The notes under the pieces: model-generated
The model's database searches: none
Seen by the model: the letters and a program-made list of their open reading frames with translations, nothing else
What the model was told of the DNA's origin: nothing
Source of the DNA: Hydrogenophaga sp.
Lineage (GTDB): Bacteria; Pseudomonadota; Gammaproteobacteria; Burkholderiales; Burkholderiaceae_C
Assembly (NCBI RefSeq): GCF_011772445.1
Contig: NZ_WVZN01000032.1
Location: 15,681-73,458 of the forward strand
Direction: 5' to 3'
Length of the DNA: 57,778 bases
Program-made: the position numbers and the translations under genes
Part shown: piece by piece, positions 29,952-38,268 of the stretch
Layout of the letters: each line of letters starts with the position of its first letter
Position numbering within the stretch: position 1 is the stretch's first letter

Positions 29952-31654
29952 GTGCACCGATGAAACTCGCTGGCCACCTCCTCGTCGAGTGCCTGATCGA
30001 ACAGGGCGTCACGCACGCCTTCGGTGTGCCGGGCGAGAGCTTCCTCGCCGTGCTCGACGGCTTTCACGCGCACGCGGACCGCATCCGCTTCGTCACCAAC
30101 CGGCAGGAAGGCGGCGCCGCCTTCATGGCCGAGGCCCAGGGCAAGCTCACCGGCCGCCCGGGCGTCTGCTTCGTCACGCGCGGTCCGGGCGCCACCAACG
30201 CCTCGATCGGCGTGCACACGGCCTTCCAGGACAGCACGCCGATGGTGCTCTTCGTGGGCGACGTGGCCAGCGACGCGCGCGACCGCGAGGCCTTCCAGGA
30301 AGTCGACTTCGCCGCCTTCTTCGGCCCGTCCACCAAGGGCATGGCCAAGCGCGTCGAGCGCATCGACGACGCCCGCCGCATCCCCGAGTACGTGGCGCGC
30401 GCCTTCGCCACCGCCATGAACGGGCGCCCGGGCCCGGTGGTGCTGGTGCTGCCCGAGGACATGCTCACGCACGAGGTGGACACCGCGCCCTTGCCGCGCG
30501 TGGAGCCCGTGCAGGCCTGGAGCGACCCGGGCGCGCTGCGCGAGCTGCGCAGCCTGCTGCTGGCGGCCGAGCGGCCCTTCGTCATCGCCGGCGGCGGTGG
30601 CTGGACGCCACAGAGCGCCGCTGCCTTGCAGCGCTTCGCCGAGGCCTGGCGCCTGCCCGTGGCCAACGCCTTCCGCTTCCAGGACTGCTTCGACAACCAC
30701 CACGCGCAGTACGCGGGCGACGTGGGCCTGGGCATCAACCCCGCGCTGGCGCGGCGGGTGCGAGAGAGCGACCTGCTCATCGCCCTGGGCCCGCGCCTGG
30801 GCGAAAGCACCACGGGCGGCTACACGCTCATCGAAGCGCCCGTGCCGAAGCAGAAGCTGGTTCACATCCACGCCAGCGCCGAGGAGTTGCACCGCGTCTA
30901 CCAGCCCGCGCTCGCCATCCAGGCCAGCATGAACGCCGCCGCGCGCAGCCTGGAGGTGCTGAGCCCGCCGCCCAGCCTGCCCTGGGCCGACTGGACGGAC
31001 GCCTGCCACGCCGACTACCTCGCCAACATTCACCCGGCCAACGGCGGCGTGCAACTGCCCGGGCCCATCGACATGCCGGCCCTCGTGCACACCCTGCAGC
31101 GGCTGCTGCCGGCCGACGCCGTGCTCACCAACGGCGCGGGCAACTTCGCGAGCTGGCTGCACCGCTTCTACCGCTACCCCGGCCTGGCGCGCGGCCACAA
31201 GACGCAACTGGCGCCCACCAACGGCGCCATGGGCTATGGCGTGCCGGCCGGCATCGCCGCGTCCATCCTCACCGGGCGCACCGCCTTCACCATCGCGGGC
31301 GACGGCGACTTCCTCATGAACGGGCAGGAGCTGGCCACCGCCGTTCAGCACGGCGCGCGCAGCATCGTGCTGCTGCTGGACAACGGCACCTACGGCACCA
31401 TCCGCATGCACCAGGAGCGCGAATACCCCGCGCGGGTGAGCGGCTCCAACCTCAACAACCCCGACTTCGCGGCCCTGGCGCGCGCCTACGGCTACGCCAG
31501 CGAGCGCGTCGAGCGCACCGCCGACTTCGAGCCCGCCCTGCAGCGCGCGTTGGCGCACCCGGGCGGCACGGTCATCGTGGTGCCGCTCTCGCCCGAGGTG
31601 ATCACCACCCGGGGCACGCTCACGGCCATTCGCGAAGCCGCCCTCAAGCGCTGA
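29948..31654 (+). CDS. Thiamine diphosphate enzyme, acetolactate synthase large-subunit-like
   Basis: A 568-residue three-domain ThDP enzyme. GVTHAFGVPGESFLAVLDG and the catalytic-glutamate region TNRQEGGAAFMAEA lie at the N-terminus. The ThDP/Mg motif starts at GDGDFLMNGQE and ends in LLDNGTYG, with a Gly in place of the usual second Asn. No regulatory ilvH partner is adjacent and no FAD-type signature was recognised, so it is a paralogue rather than the biosynthetic IlvB. It probably decarboxylates an unidentified 2-oxo acid. Confidence 0.85.
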   Translation: MSAPMKLAGHLLVECLIEQGVTHAFGVPGESFLAVLDGFHAHADRIRFVTNRQEGGAAFMAEAQGKLTGRPGVCFVTRGPGATNASIGVHTAFQDSTPMVLFVGDVASDARDREAFQEVDFAAFFGPSTKGMAKRVERIDDARRIPEYVARAFATAMNGRPGPVVLVLPEDMLTHEVDTAPLPRVEPVQAWSDPGALRELRSLLLAAERPFVIAGGGGWTPQSAAALQRFAEAWRLPVANAFRFQDCFDNHHAQYAGDVGLGINPALARRVRESDLLIALGPRLGESTTGGYTLIEAPVPKQKLVHIHASAEELHRVYQPALAIQASMNAAARSLEVLSPPPSLPWADWTDACHADYLANIHPANGGVQLPGPIDMPALVHTLQRLLPADAVLTNGAGNFASWLHRFYRYPGLARGHKTQLAPTNGAMGYGVPAGIAASILTGRTAFTIAGDGDFLMNGQELATAVQHGARSIVLLLDNGTYGTIRMHQEREYPARVSGSNLNNPDFAALARAYGYASERVERTADFEPALQRALAHPGGTVIVVPLSPEVITTRGTLTAIREAALKR

Positions 31655-31690
31655 ATCCGGCGCCGAGCCCGCCCCGGCCGCGGGGCGGAA

Positions 31691-31705
31691 TGTGAATACA
31701 TCACA
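31691..31705. promoter_or_regulatory. Symmetric TGTGA-N5-TCACA operator-like site
   Basis: TGTGAATACATCACA is a dyad of two CRP-type half-sites with 5 bases between them instead of the usual 6. It lies 74 bases upstream of the LuxR-type gene start, and a Crp/Fnr-family regulator is encoded two genes along, so it may be an autoregulatory site. Confidence 0.45.
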
Positions 31706-31778
31706 GGTTTAGACCCCAACACGGCACAGTATCCAGCGCCTGTCAGTGAAAAACTTTCCGTCATACGGAGGTATTCAT

Positions 31779-32468
31779 ATGCGACAGGCAACTGACACGG
31801 TTTGGGGGAGCAGCACGCAGTTTTCGACGGGCGAGGCCAGGGCCTTGAGCCAGGCCCACCTGCTGCGGGTGTTCGACGAGGTGGACTACGGCATGCTGCT
31901 GCTCGACCCGCAAGGGCGCATCCTGCACGCCAACCACCTGGCGCGCCACGAACTGGCGCAGCGGCGCGTGCTGCGCGCCTGCAGTGGCAACCTCATGGGC
32001 AGCAGCGCCGAGCACAGCGAGCGCATCCAGCAGGCGCTGGACGCCGCCAGCCGCGGCCAGCGCCGCCTGCTGCTCATGCGCGAAGGCGAGCGCGACCTGT
32101 CCATGGCCTTCACGCCGCTGTCGCACCCGCTGGAAGACGACACGCCCACCGTGCTGGTGCTGCTGTCGCGCCAGAGCGCCAGCGACAACCTGGCCGTGCG
32201 CATGTTCGCCCGCGCCCTGAGCCTGAGCCCCACCGAGGAGGTGGTGATGCTCGCCCTGTGCCGCGGCCTGGACGTGCAGGAGATCGCCGCCGAGAACGGC
32301 GTGGCCATCTCCACCGTGCGCAGCCAGGTCAAGACCTTGCGCGAGAAGGCCGGCGCCAGCAGCGTGCGCCGCCTGCTGCAGCGGGTGAACAGCCTGCCGC
32401 CCGTGGTGCCTGCCTTGCGCATCATCACGCCGGTCGCGCACAATCCGGTGGCCTACTCCCACCCGTAG
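31779..32468 (+). CDS. LuxR-type transcriptional regulator with N-terminal PAS-like domain
   Basis: A 229-residue regulator. Residues about 30-120 look like a PAS fold (VDYGMLLLDPQGRILHANHLA). The C-terminal LuxR HTH is SLSPTEEVVMLALCRGLDVQEIAA with ISTVRSQVKTLREKAG. There is no receiver domain, so it is not a two-component response regulator; a small ligand or redox cue is likelier. The ATG at 31779 has GGAGGT 5 bases upstream, decisive over a GTG at 31746. The Crp/Fnr gene follows 10 bases later. Confidence 0.88.
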   Translation: MRQATDTVWGSSTQFSTGEARALSQAHLLRVFDEVDYGMLLLDPQGRILHANHLARHELAQRRVLRACSGNLMGSSAEHSERIQQALDAASRGQRRLLLMREGERDLSMAFTPLSHPLEDDTPTVLVLLSRQSASDNLAVRMFARALSLSPTEEVVMLALCRGLDVQEIAAENGVAISTVRSQVKTLREKAGASSVRRLLQRVNSLPPVVPALRIITPVAHNPVAYSHP

Positions 32469-32478
32469 CCACCACCGG

Positions 32479-33132
32479 ATGCCCTTAGCCAGCGCTTCGA
32501 CTTTCCCCTCGCAGAACACGCAGCACATCGAAGCACTGGCCGCGCAAGGGATCCAACGCCGCTATCGCCGCGGCGCCTTGCTCATTCAGGAAGGCGAAAC
32601 CGGCGACACCCTGTACATCGTGCTGCAAGGCCGCCTGCGCGCCTACGTGGCCGACGCCTCCGGCCGTGAACTCACCCTGGGCCTGTACGGCCCGCTCGAG
32701 TACGTGGGCGAGATGTCGCTCGACGGCGGCCCGCGCTCGGCCAACGTGGAGGCGGCCGAGGCCAGCACCTGCTCGGTCATCACGCGCGAGCGCCTGCTGG
32801 CCTACATCGCCGAGCACCCCGAATTCGCCTTCGAACTCATGGCGCGCCTGATCCGCCGCGCGCGCCTGGCCACCGAGAGTGCGCGCAGCGTGGCGCTGAT
32901 CGACGTCTATGGCCGGCTGGTGAAGCTGCTCAACAGCTGGGCGCTGGAGCCGCAGGACGAAGACGGCGCGCGTCCGCTTCGCGAGCGCCTGACGCACCAG
33001 CAGATCGCGCAGCACCTGGCGTGCTCGCGCGAGATGGTGAGCCGGCTGTTGAAGGACCTGGAGAACGGCGGCTACATCGCCGTGCGCGAGCGGCGGATCT
33101 GGTTGCTGAAGAACCTGCCGGCGCGGTGGTGA
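32479..33132 (+). CDS. Crp/Fnr-family transcriptional regulator
   Basis: A 217-residue regulator with a cyclic-nucleotide-binding beta roll (GALLIQEGETGDTLYIVLQGRLR, YGPLEYVGEMSLDGGPRSA) and an HTH_Crp recognition helix (LTHQQIAQHLACSREMVSRLLKDLE). The phosphate-binding cassette region GEMSLDGGPRSANVEA resembles cAMP binders. It lacks an N-terminal Fnr iron-sulfur cysteine set. A class III nucleotide cyclase is encoded 5 kb away, a possible but unproven source of ligand. Confidence 0.92.
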   Translation: MPLASASTFPSQNTQHIEALAAQGIQRRYRRGALLIQEGETGDTLYIVLQGRLRAYVADASGRELTLGLYGPLEYVGEMSLDGGPRSANVEAAEASTCSVITRERLLAYIAEHPEFAFELMARLIRRARLATESARSVALIDVYGRLVKLLNSWALEPQDEDGARPLRERLTHQQIAQHLACSREMVSRLLKDLENGGYIAVRERRIWLLKNLPARW

Positions 33133-33156
33133 GCCACCGGCAGGTTCCGTCCGTGT

Positions 33157-35100
33157 TCAGCTCAGGCCGTTGAGCAAGCGCCGCGCTTCCTTCGGCGCCG
33201 ACGAGCTCGTGCCCGCCAAGCGAACCGAACTGCCGCTCAGGCTGCCCGTGCTGCGCACCCCCCACAGCGCGGGGTTGTCGTCGCACGCGGCCAGGGTTTC
33301 CGGCACCAGCTTCACGTCGGGCCGCTGCGCGCGCGCCGGGCCCGGGTCGGGCCGCTGCGGCGAGTAGCGCGCGAAGCGCGAGAGGTTCTGCGGCCCGTTG
33401 TCGGCCACGCGCGTGCCACCCGCGCTGACTGTGCGCCGCCCGGTGGACAGGCTGTTGAACACGCCGCTGCGGCGGATGGCGGTGGGGTTGCCAGGCTGGT
33501 CCACCCAGCCGTTCAGGTTGCCCTGGGTGTCGTAGAACCGGTCCTCCAGATACGACTGCCGCCCGCCCGTGTGCAGCCCGAGGGCGATGTCGTCGCGCTC
33601 CACGTAGGCGTCGAACACCACGGCGCTGCGGCCCCGGTTGCGCAGCGTCACCGTCCACACGCCGCAGGGGGCCAGCGGGTGGTCGTGCTCATGGCTCCCC
33701 GTGCATTCCAGCGCCAGCAGCGCGCAGGTGCCGCGCTCCCCCAGTGCGCTTCGCGTGGGGTAGATCAGGGTCCACAGCGGCTGGCCCTGCGCGTCCGTCC
33801 ACATGCCCGACTGGCCCTGTGTCAGCGTCACCGCCTGCTCCGGACGGTCCGGCGGTGCGACGCTCAGGCTCACGCCCTCGGCGCCATCGGGCAGCCAGAT
33901 CTCCAGGAAGCTCTGCGTGTGGTCGTCGGGCTGGATGCGCCAGTGCAGCGGCAGCGACTCGCCCGGTGCGAGCGTGGCGTTGGCGTGCGTGCGGCCCTGG
34001 TAGCCGTTGCCGGCGGGCAGGGTGATGCGCAGGCGCCCGCCGAGCTTGTCCACCAGCTCGTCCATGGCCGCTTCCAGCAGCGAACTGCCGTCGTGCGGCC
34101 CGGCCAGGGTGCCCCAGCTCACGTTGACCACGATGTCGGCGTCGTCCGCGCAGCGCGAGACGATGTACACCAGGCCGTCGAGCACGCTCACGTTCATCGC
34201 GCCGCCGGAGGTGTCGAGCACGTTGGCCCAGTCGAGCTGCACGGCCACGATGGCGCTGCGGCTGGCGGCGTCGTCCAGGCCCGGGTCGAGCGGGCCGCCG
34301 GGCGCGGTGGCCAGGCCCGTGACGTGGGTGCCGTGGTTGACCGGGTGCGACAGGTCCCAGAGCTGCACGTACTGGTACAGCGCTTCCTCGTCCACCTGGC
34401 CTCGGCGCGTGAACTCGGCCCGCACGCGGTCGATGTCCTCGCGGCTCAGTTCGTGGCCGTAGCCCATGTCGTCCGGCCGAGGGCCGGCGCGGCGCGGGTC
34501 CAGCGGCACGCGGCGGTGGCCGGGCGTGCCGGGCCAGCGGCCGCCGTAGAAGTTGTCCTGCCGCCAGAAGTGCCGCACGCGCGTGCGGCCCTTGCTGTCG
34601 AGGAAGGCTGAGTTGGCGACGGCCAGGCCGCCGTCGATGACGCCCAGCACCGGTCCGCGCACGCGCTGGCGCGGCGGCCGTGGCTGGCACTGCGGCGTGC
34701 AGAACTCGCTCAGGCCCAGCGGCAATTGCTCGACGGGCAAGCCCAGCTCGAAGCGCTCGATGAGGCCCCGCAGCGCGGGCCGGGTGCGCCATTGCCGGAA
34801 GAACTCGCGCGAGACGCGCGCGCTGCAGTGGCGCAGGCCGGGCACCAGCAGGTAGGCCTGTGGAATGCGCAGCCAGTCGGCCGACGTGGCGTCCACGAGC
34901 TGGCGCACGTCCACGCCCTCGCGCAGGCCGATGACCAGGGGGAGCCACTTGAGTTTTTCGCGCTCACGGCCGTGCACCTGGTACCCCATGAAACCGTCGG
35001 CCTCGGCCCACGCCAGGTACGGGTCCATGCCGTTGATGGCCCCGGGCGCGGACCAGTCGATGCCCGTGAATTCACCCCTTGGCAGCGGGCTCCAGCTCAT
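33157..35100 (-). CDS. S8-family serine peptidase with large insertion and no export signal
   Basis: A 647-residue subtilase-like protease. The catalytic triad is visible as D156 (GVIDGGL), H256 (NHGTHVTGLA) and S632 (AGTSSSAP), with the oxyanion Asn N365 (PAGNG). About 267 residues separate N365 from S632, against about 65 in subtilisin, so a roughly 200-residue beta-rich domain is inserted. The N-terminal 140 residues are a prodomain-like or recognition region without a signal peptide, implying a cytoplasmic role. GGAGG lies 7 bases before the start. It is last in the minus-strand series cyclase, PAP2, protease. Confidence 0.85.
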   Translation of the reverse strand: MSWSPLPRGEFTGIDWSAPGAINGMDPYLAWAEADGFMGYQVHGREREKLKWLPLVIGLREGVDVRQLVDATSADWLRIPQAYLLVPGLRHCSARVSREFFRQWRTRPALRGLIERFELGLPVEQLPLGLSEFCTPQCQPRPPRQRVRGPVLGVIDGGLAVANSAFLDSKGRTRVRHFWRQDNFYGGRWPGTPGHRRVPLDPRRAGPRPDDMGYGHELSREDIDRVRAEFTRRGQVDEEALYQYVQLWDLSHPVNHGTHVTGLATAPGGPLDPGLDDAASRSAIVAVQLDWANVLDTSGGAMNVSVLDGLVYIVSRCADDADIVVNVSWGTLAGPHDGSSLLEAAMDELVDKLGGRLRITLPAGNGYQGRTHANATLAPGESLPLHWRIQPDDHTQSFLEIWLPDGAEGVSLSVAPPDRPEQAVTLTQGQSGMWTDAQGQPLWTLIYPTRSALGERGTCALLALECTGSHEHDHPLAPCGVWTVTLRNRGRSAVVFDAYVERDDIALGLHTGGRQSYLEDRFYDTQGNLNGWVDQPGNPTAIRRSGVFNSLSTGRRTVSAGGTRVADNGPQNLSRFARYSPQRPDPGPARAQRPDVKLVPETLAACDDNPALWGVRSTGSLSGSSVRLAGTSSSAPKEARRLLNGLS

Positions 35101-35161
35101 TGGAAAGCCTCCGCGCAGCGCGCTGTGGCGCGAGCGCCTTCGAGCGGTCGTGCGCCGCTGC

Positions 35162-36265
35162 TCATGGCCATTCCTTCACGGCTTCTTCCCACAGCCAGTT
35201 CAGCAGCGGGGCCTCGCCCACGGCGCGGGCGCGCGGGTCGCGGGTGTAGGGGTAGCCGCTGGCGTGGTCCATGGGGTCGTTCAGGCTGAAGTCCTTGGGC
35301 GCGCCATCGGGCTCCTGGAACAGGGCCGAGTTGAAGCCGCGCGCGTGCACCTTGCCACCCGTGGCGCGCGCCACGATGAACTCGGCCAGCGCGGTGCCCA
35401 GCAGGCGGCCCGCGGCGCTGTCCACCGGATAGTGCACGCCGGCCACGGTGCGGTTGATGGCGATGCGCGCGGCCAGGCGCTGCAACTGCTCGCGGCTGGC
35501 CACGCCGTTGCCGGGGTGGCGCGCGGTGGTGGGCGAGCCGGCGTCCAGCAGGGCCTGCAGCAGCGTGGCGGCCAGGAAGGCTTCGGTGGAGTGGCCACTG
35601 GGCCAGGCGCCGTGTCCCGGGGTCGGGATCATGGGCTGAATCTGCGGCGAGAACTCCACCGGGCGCGTGGTGGAGAAGATGAACTTGAAGCGCTGGGTGA
35701 CACTGGCCGCGAGGTTGAAGGCCACCTCCAGCAGTTGCAGCGTCTTGCCGTGGCGGTGCGCGGTGAGGCCCACGACCGAGCTCCAGAAGGCGATGGGGTA
35801 GCCCATCTGCTCGACGATCTCGAGCGAGCGGTCGGTGCGCAGGTCGGCGTAGGCGGCGACGAGCGAGAGCTGCTTCTTGAGCAGGGCCTCGTCGGGACCC
35901 TTGAGGGTGACGAGGGTGTGCGGCGCGCCCTGGCGCGTGTACTGCAGTTCGGCGCGGTACTGGCGCGCGTTGGTGCCGAAGCTCAGGCCTTCCATGAGCT
36001 CGGAGCCGATGGCCTGTACGCGCGGGCCGTCGGCCCAGCGCTTGAGGTTGGTCGGGTCGTTGAAGGCGGGCCATTTCACCTTCAGCGTCGGGCCGTCGTA
36101 GGGGCCGACGATGGCGGCGCGGGAGAGGGTCAAGGCGTCTGCAGACGCGAGGTAGGGCACTGCGCCAGCAGGTGCGCCATAGCCCCCGCTGTAACCGCCA
36201 CTGTATCCACCGCTATAGCCGCCACTGTATCCACCGCTATAGCCGCCGCTGTAACCACCACTCAT
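35162..36265 (-). CDS. PAP2/vanadium haloperoxidase-like protein with SGGY repeat tail
   Basis: A 367-residue protein of the PAP2/haloperoxidase superfamily. All three phosphate (or vanadate)-binding motifs are present: K-x6-RP as KFIFSTTRP, PSGH as WPSGHSTEAF, and R-x5-H-x3-D as RTVAGVHYPVD, with Asn in place of the Ser normally before that Arg. The N-terminus is seven exact SGGY repeats (residues 2-29). There is no hydrophobic segment, so this is a soluble form. A strong AAGGAGG ribosome site precedes the ATG, 32 bases after the cyclase gene. The substrate is unknown. Confidence 0.85.
   Translation of the reverse strand: MSGGYSGGYSGGYSGGYSGGYSGGYSGGYGAPAGAVPYLASADALTLSRAAIVGPYDGPTLKVKWPAFNDPTNLKRWADGPRVQAIGSELMEGLSFGTNARQYRAELQYTRQGAPHTLVTLKGPDEALLKKQLSLVAAYADLRTDRSLEIVEQMGYPIAFWSSVVGLTAHRHGKTLQLLEVAFNLAASVTQRFKFIFSTTRPVEFSPQIQPMIPTPGHGAWPSGHSTEAFLAATLLQALLDAGSPTTARHPGNGVASREQLQRLAARIAINRTVAGVHYPVDSAAGRLLGTALAEFIVARATGGKVHARGFNSALFQEPDGAPKDFSLNDPMDHASGYPYTRDPRARAVGEAPLLNWLWEEAVKEWP
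36179..36262 (-). repeat. 12-bp tandem repeat encoding seven SGGY units
   Basis: Seven in-frame 12-base units, synonymous but not identical, encode Ser-Gly-Gly-Tyr at the start of the PAP2-like protein. The synonymous differences show that the repeat is old enough to have diverged while the protein motif was kept. Confidence 0.9.
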
Positions 36266-36297
36266 GCTGTCCTCCTTGAATAAATGATTGATTCGAA

Positions 36298-38124
36298 TCA
36301 GTGAATGGGCAGGCCCAAGGCCTTGAGCACCCTTGCGCCATGCTGGCGCAGACGACTCTCCCGACCTGATGCCAGATAACGATCAAGCGTCAGGTCGGGT
36401 TGGAGTTTGAGAATGGTGTCCAGTGTCTTGCGGGCCCCTTCGACGTCACCGATTTCGTATTGGGCAATGACGTATGCGCGAAGCGTTGGCAAGTGGTAGC
36501 AGTTCTTCTGCAAGGAAACGCGGCACTGTTCTGCTGCCTGCTCGTGTTGACCCATCGAGAGGTAGCAGTTCGCCAGCATCATTTCGAAGTAGTACTTTTG
36601 CGGATCGAGTGGGGAAAGGTGCAGTGCCGTTTCTGCCTCGACCACGGAGTCCTGAGCGGTGCCCCACATGGTGGACCAGACGCTGCGGTATAGCCAGGCC
36701 ATCGGGTCGTTGGGGTTGTTGAGTGTCGACTCGAACAGCAATTGCCGCGCAGCGTCGATATCGGCGCCCAGATGGCACAGCGCATGCCCCTTGATCGCCA
36801 TCGCCAGCGAGCTGTGGGGCTCCAGGTCCAGCGCGCGATCCGCCACCGCGATGGCCGCGCGGAAGGTCTGCGCCGGCTCGGGCGCCAGGCCCTGCACCAC
36901 CTGCATGATGTGCCACTTCGCCAGCCAGGCCCAGGGCGTGGCCACGCGTTTGTGCCGGTCCACCACGGCCTCCAGCAGTTGCTGGCTGCGCTGCAGGTCG
37001 CGCGGCGTGGAGCGGTGCATCAGCGTGATGCCGCCCAGCATCAGCGCGTTGCTGTCGAGCTGCGGTACCGGCAGCACCAGCGTGCGCTGCACCATGTGCT
37101 GCAGCAGGGCCTCGGCGCAGGCCTCGCTCAACTGGTGAATCAACTGGCTGTCGCTTTGCAGCAGGTCCATCACCTCGCCGGCCAGGCGCTCGGCCCACAC
37201 CACCTCGCCGCGGCGGTTGTCGCACAGCTCGGCGTTGATGACGACCTTGTCGCCATAGCTCACGTAGCTGCCGCTCAGCGTGTACGCCGCCTCCAGCCGC
37301 TGGCCCACCTCGGCCGCCGTGGCCTGCCGGCCCCGGAAGGCGCTGGTGGACAGGCGCGAGATCACGCGCAGGTCGGGACTGCGCGAGAGCTGGGTGATCA
37401 CGCCGTCGGCCAGCAGCTCGCCGATGACGTACTGCTCCTGCGAGTGGCTGCGCGTCTCGAAAGGCACCACGGCGATGCTGGGGCGGAAATCGCTGGTGGC
37501 GGCCTCGGGCGCGGGCATGCGCGGCACCGCGCCTTGTGCGGAGACGGGTGTCACCGTCCAGGTGCGCACCGGCTCGGGCCAGTGCTTCAGGTAACTCTCG
37601 CCGCGGTCCTGCACCTCGGCGTCGATGCCGACCACGATGGCGTCGTACACGCTGGCGGTGACCACGGTTTCGCCCGGCGTGGCCAGGTCGGCCACGCGGG
37701 CGGCCAGGTTCACGCCCTGGCCGTAGATGTCGTTGTCGTCGACGTAGAGCTGGGTGGCGTTGAGCCCGGCCCGCAGGTGCAGTTGCTGCGCCGCCGGCAG
37801 GTTCTGGTTGGCCGCGTCGAAGTGGCGGTGCAGCGCCAGCGCGGCGCGCACGGCCTGGGCCGGGTGCTCGAATTCGGCGAGCAGGCCATCGCCCAGGCTC
37901 TTGACCAGGCGCCCGCCGTGCGGGGGGAAGACCTCGGTGGTGGCGTGGTGCACGAAGCCGCGCCACAGGCGCACCACCTGCTCTTCGTTGTGCGCCATCA
38001 GGCGCACGGACTCGACGAGATCGATCACGAGCACGGTCTTGTGCTGCACCGGCGGCAACTCCACGGCCTGGCCAATGGGCGGCACAGCAGGCTCGGAAGA
38101 GAAGGGCGCGGGAGAGGGGACCAT
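36298..38124 (-). CDS. Class III adenylate/guanylate cyclase-domain protein with TolB-like and TPR regions
   Basis: A 608-residue protein. The cyclase domain spans about residues 28-170: metal-binding D35 (VIDLVESV) and D79 (KSLGDGL), K75, N139 and R143 are conserved, but the usual Asp in IYGDGVN is Gln (Q136). Residues about 210-320 match the TolB/FlgO-like domain common in this architecture (IAVVPFETRS), followed by TPR-like helices to the end. The ATG at 38124 is preferred over a TTG 87 bases upstream. It is the first gene of an apparent operon with the PAP2-like protein and S8 protease. Activity is uncertain because of Q136. Confidence 0.82.
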   Translation of the reverse strand: MVPSPAPFSSEPAVPPIGQAVELPPVQHKTVLVIDLVESVRLMAHNEEQVVRLWRGFVHHATTEVFPPHGGRLVKSLGDGLLAEFEHPAQAVRAALALHRHFDAANQNLPAAQQLHLRAGLNATQLYVDDNDIYGQGVNLAARVADLATPGETVVTASVYDAIVVGIDAEVQDRGESYLKHWPEPVRTWTVTPVSAQGAVPRMPAPEAATSDFRPSIAVVPFETRSHSQEQYVIGELLADGVITQLSRSPDLRVISRLSTSAFRGRQATAAEVGQRLEAAYTLSGSYVSYGDKVVINAELCDNRRGEVVWAERLAGEVMDLLQSDSQLIHQLSEACAEALLQHMVQRTLVLPVPQLDSNALMLGGITLMHRSTPRDLQRSQQLLEAVVDRHKRVATPWAWLAKWHIMQVVQGLAPEPAQTFRAAIAVADRALDLEPHSSLAMAIKGHALCHLGADIDAARQLLFESTLNNPNDPMAWLYRSVWSTMWGTAQDSVVEAETALHLSPLDPQKYYFEMMLANCYLSMGQHEQAAEQCRVSLQKNCYHLPTLRAYVIAQYEIGDVEGARKTLDTILKLQPDLTLDRYLASGRESRLRQHGARVLKALGLPIH

Positions 38125-38206
38125 GCGGGCAAATGTGACCAAACGATTCAGTTTCGCACAATCGATATCGCGCGATGAGGCCAATCGCCGATGAACGCTC
38201 AGAAAC

Positions 38207-38235
38207 GACAAAGCCGACGGGGCGTCGGCTTTGTC
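38207..38235 (-). terminator. Strong terminator after the SWIB gene (minus strand)
   Basis: A perfect 12-bp stem GACAAAGCCGAC (38207-38218)/GTCGGCTTTGTC (38224-38235) with a 5-base loop. On the minus strand it follows the SWIB-protein stop codon by about 33 bases and is followed by GTTTCT, insulating the cyclase gene. Confidence 0.85.
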
Positions 38236-38268
38236 GGGTTCACCGCCGTTTCAAGGGCGGTTGGGGGA

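Noticed and set aside
26199..29957. A very long open frame (over 1200 codons) on the minus strand opposite the DUF1631 and MFS genes, and similar frames opposite btuB and dnaB/phoH
   Set aside because: They are antisense to clear genes, read as His/Arg/Gln/Ala-rich low-information protein, and arise from GC-rich third-position bias.
31746..31778. A GTG start for the LuxR-type regulator
   Set aside because: GGAGGT lies 5 bases before the ATG at 31779, whereas no site precedes the GTG.
36179..36262. A CRISPR-like or satellite array at the SGGY region
   Set aside because: The 12-base units are contiguous and in frame within a gene, with no spacers.
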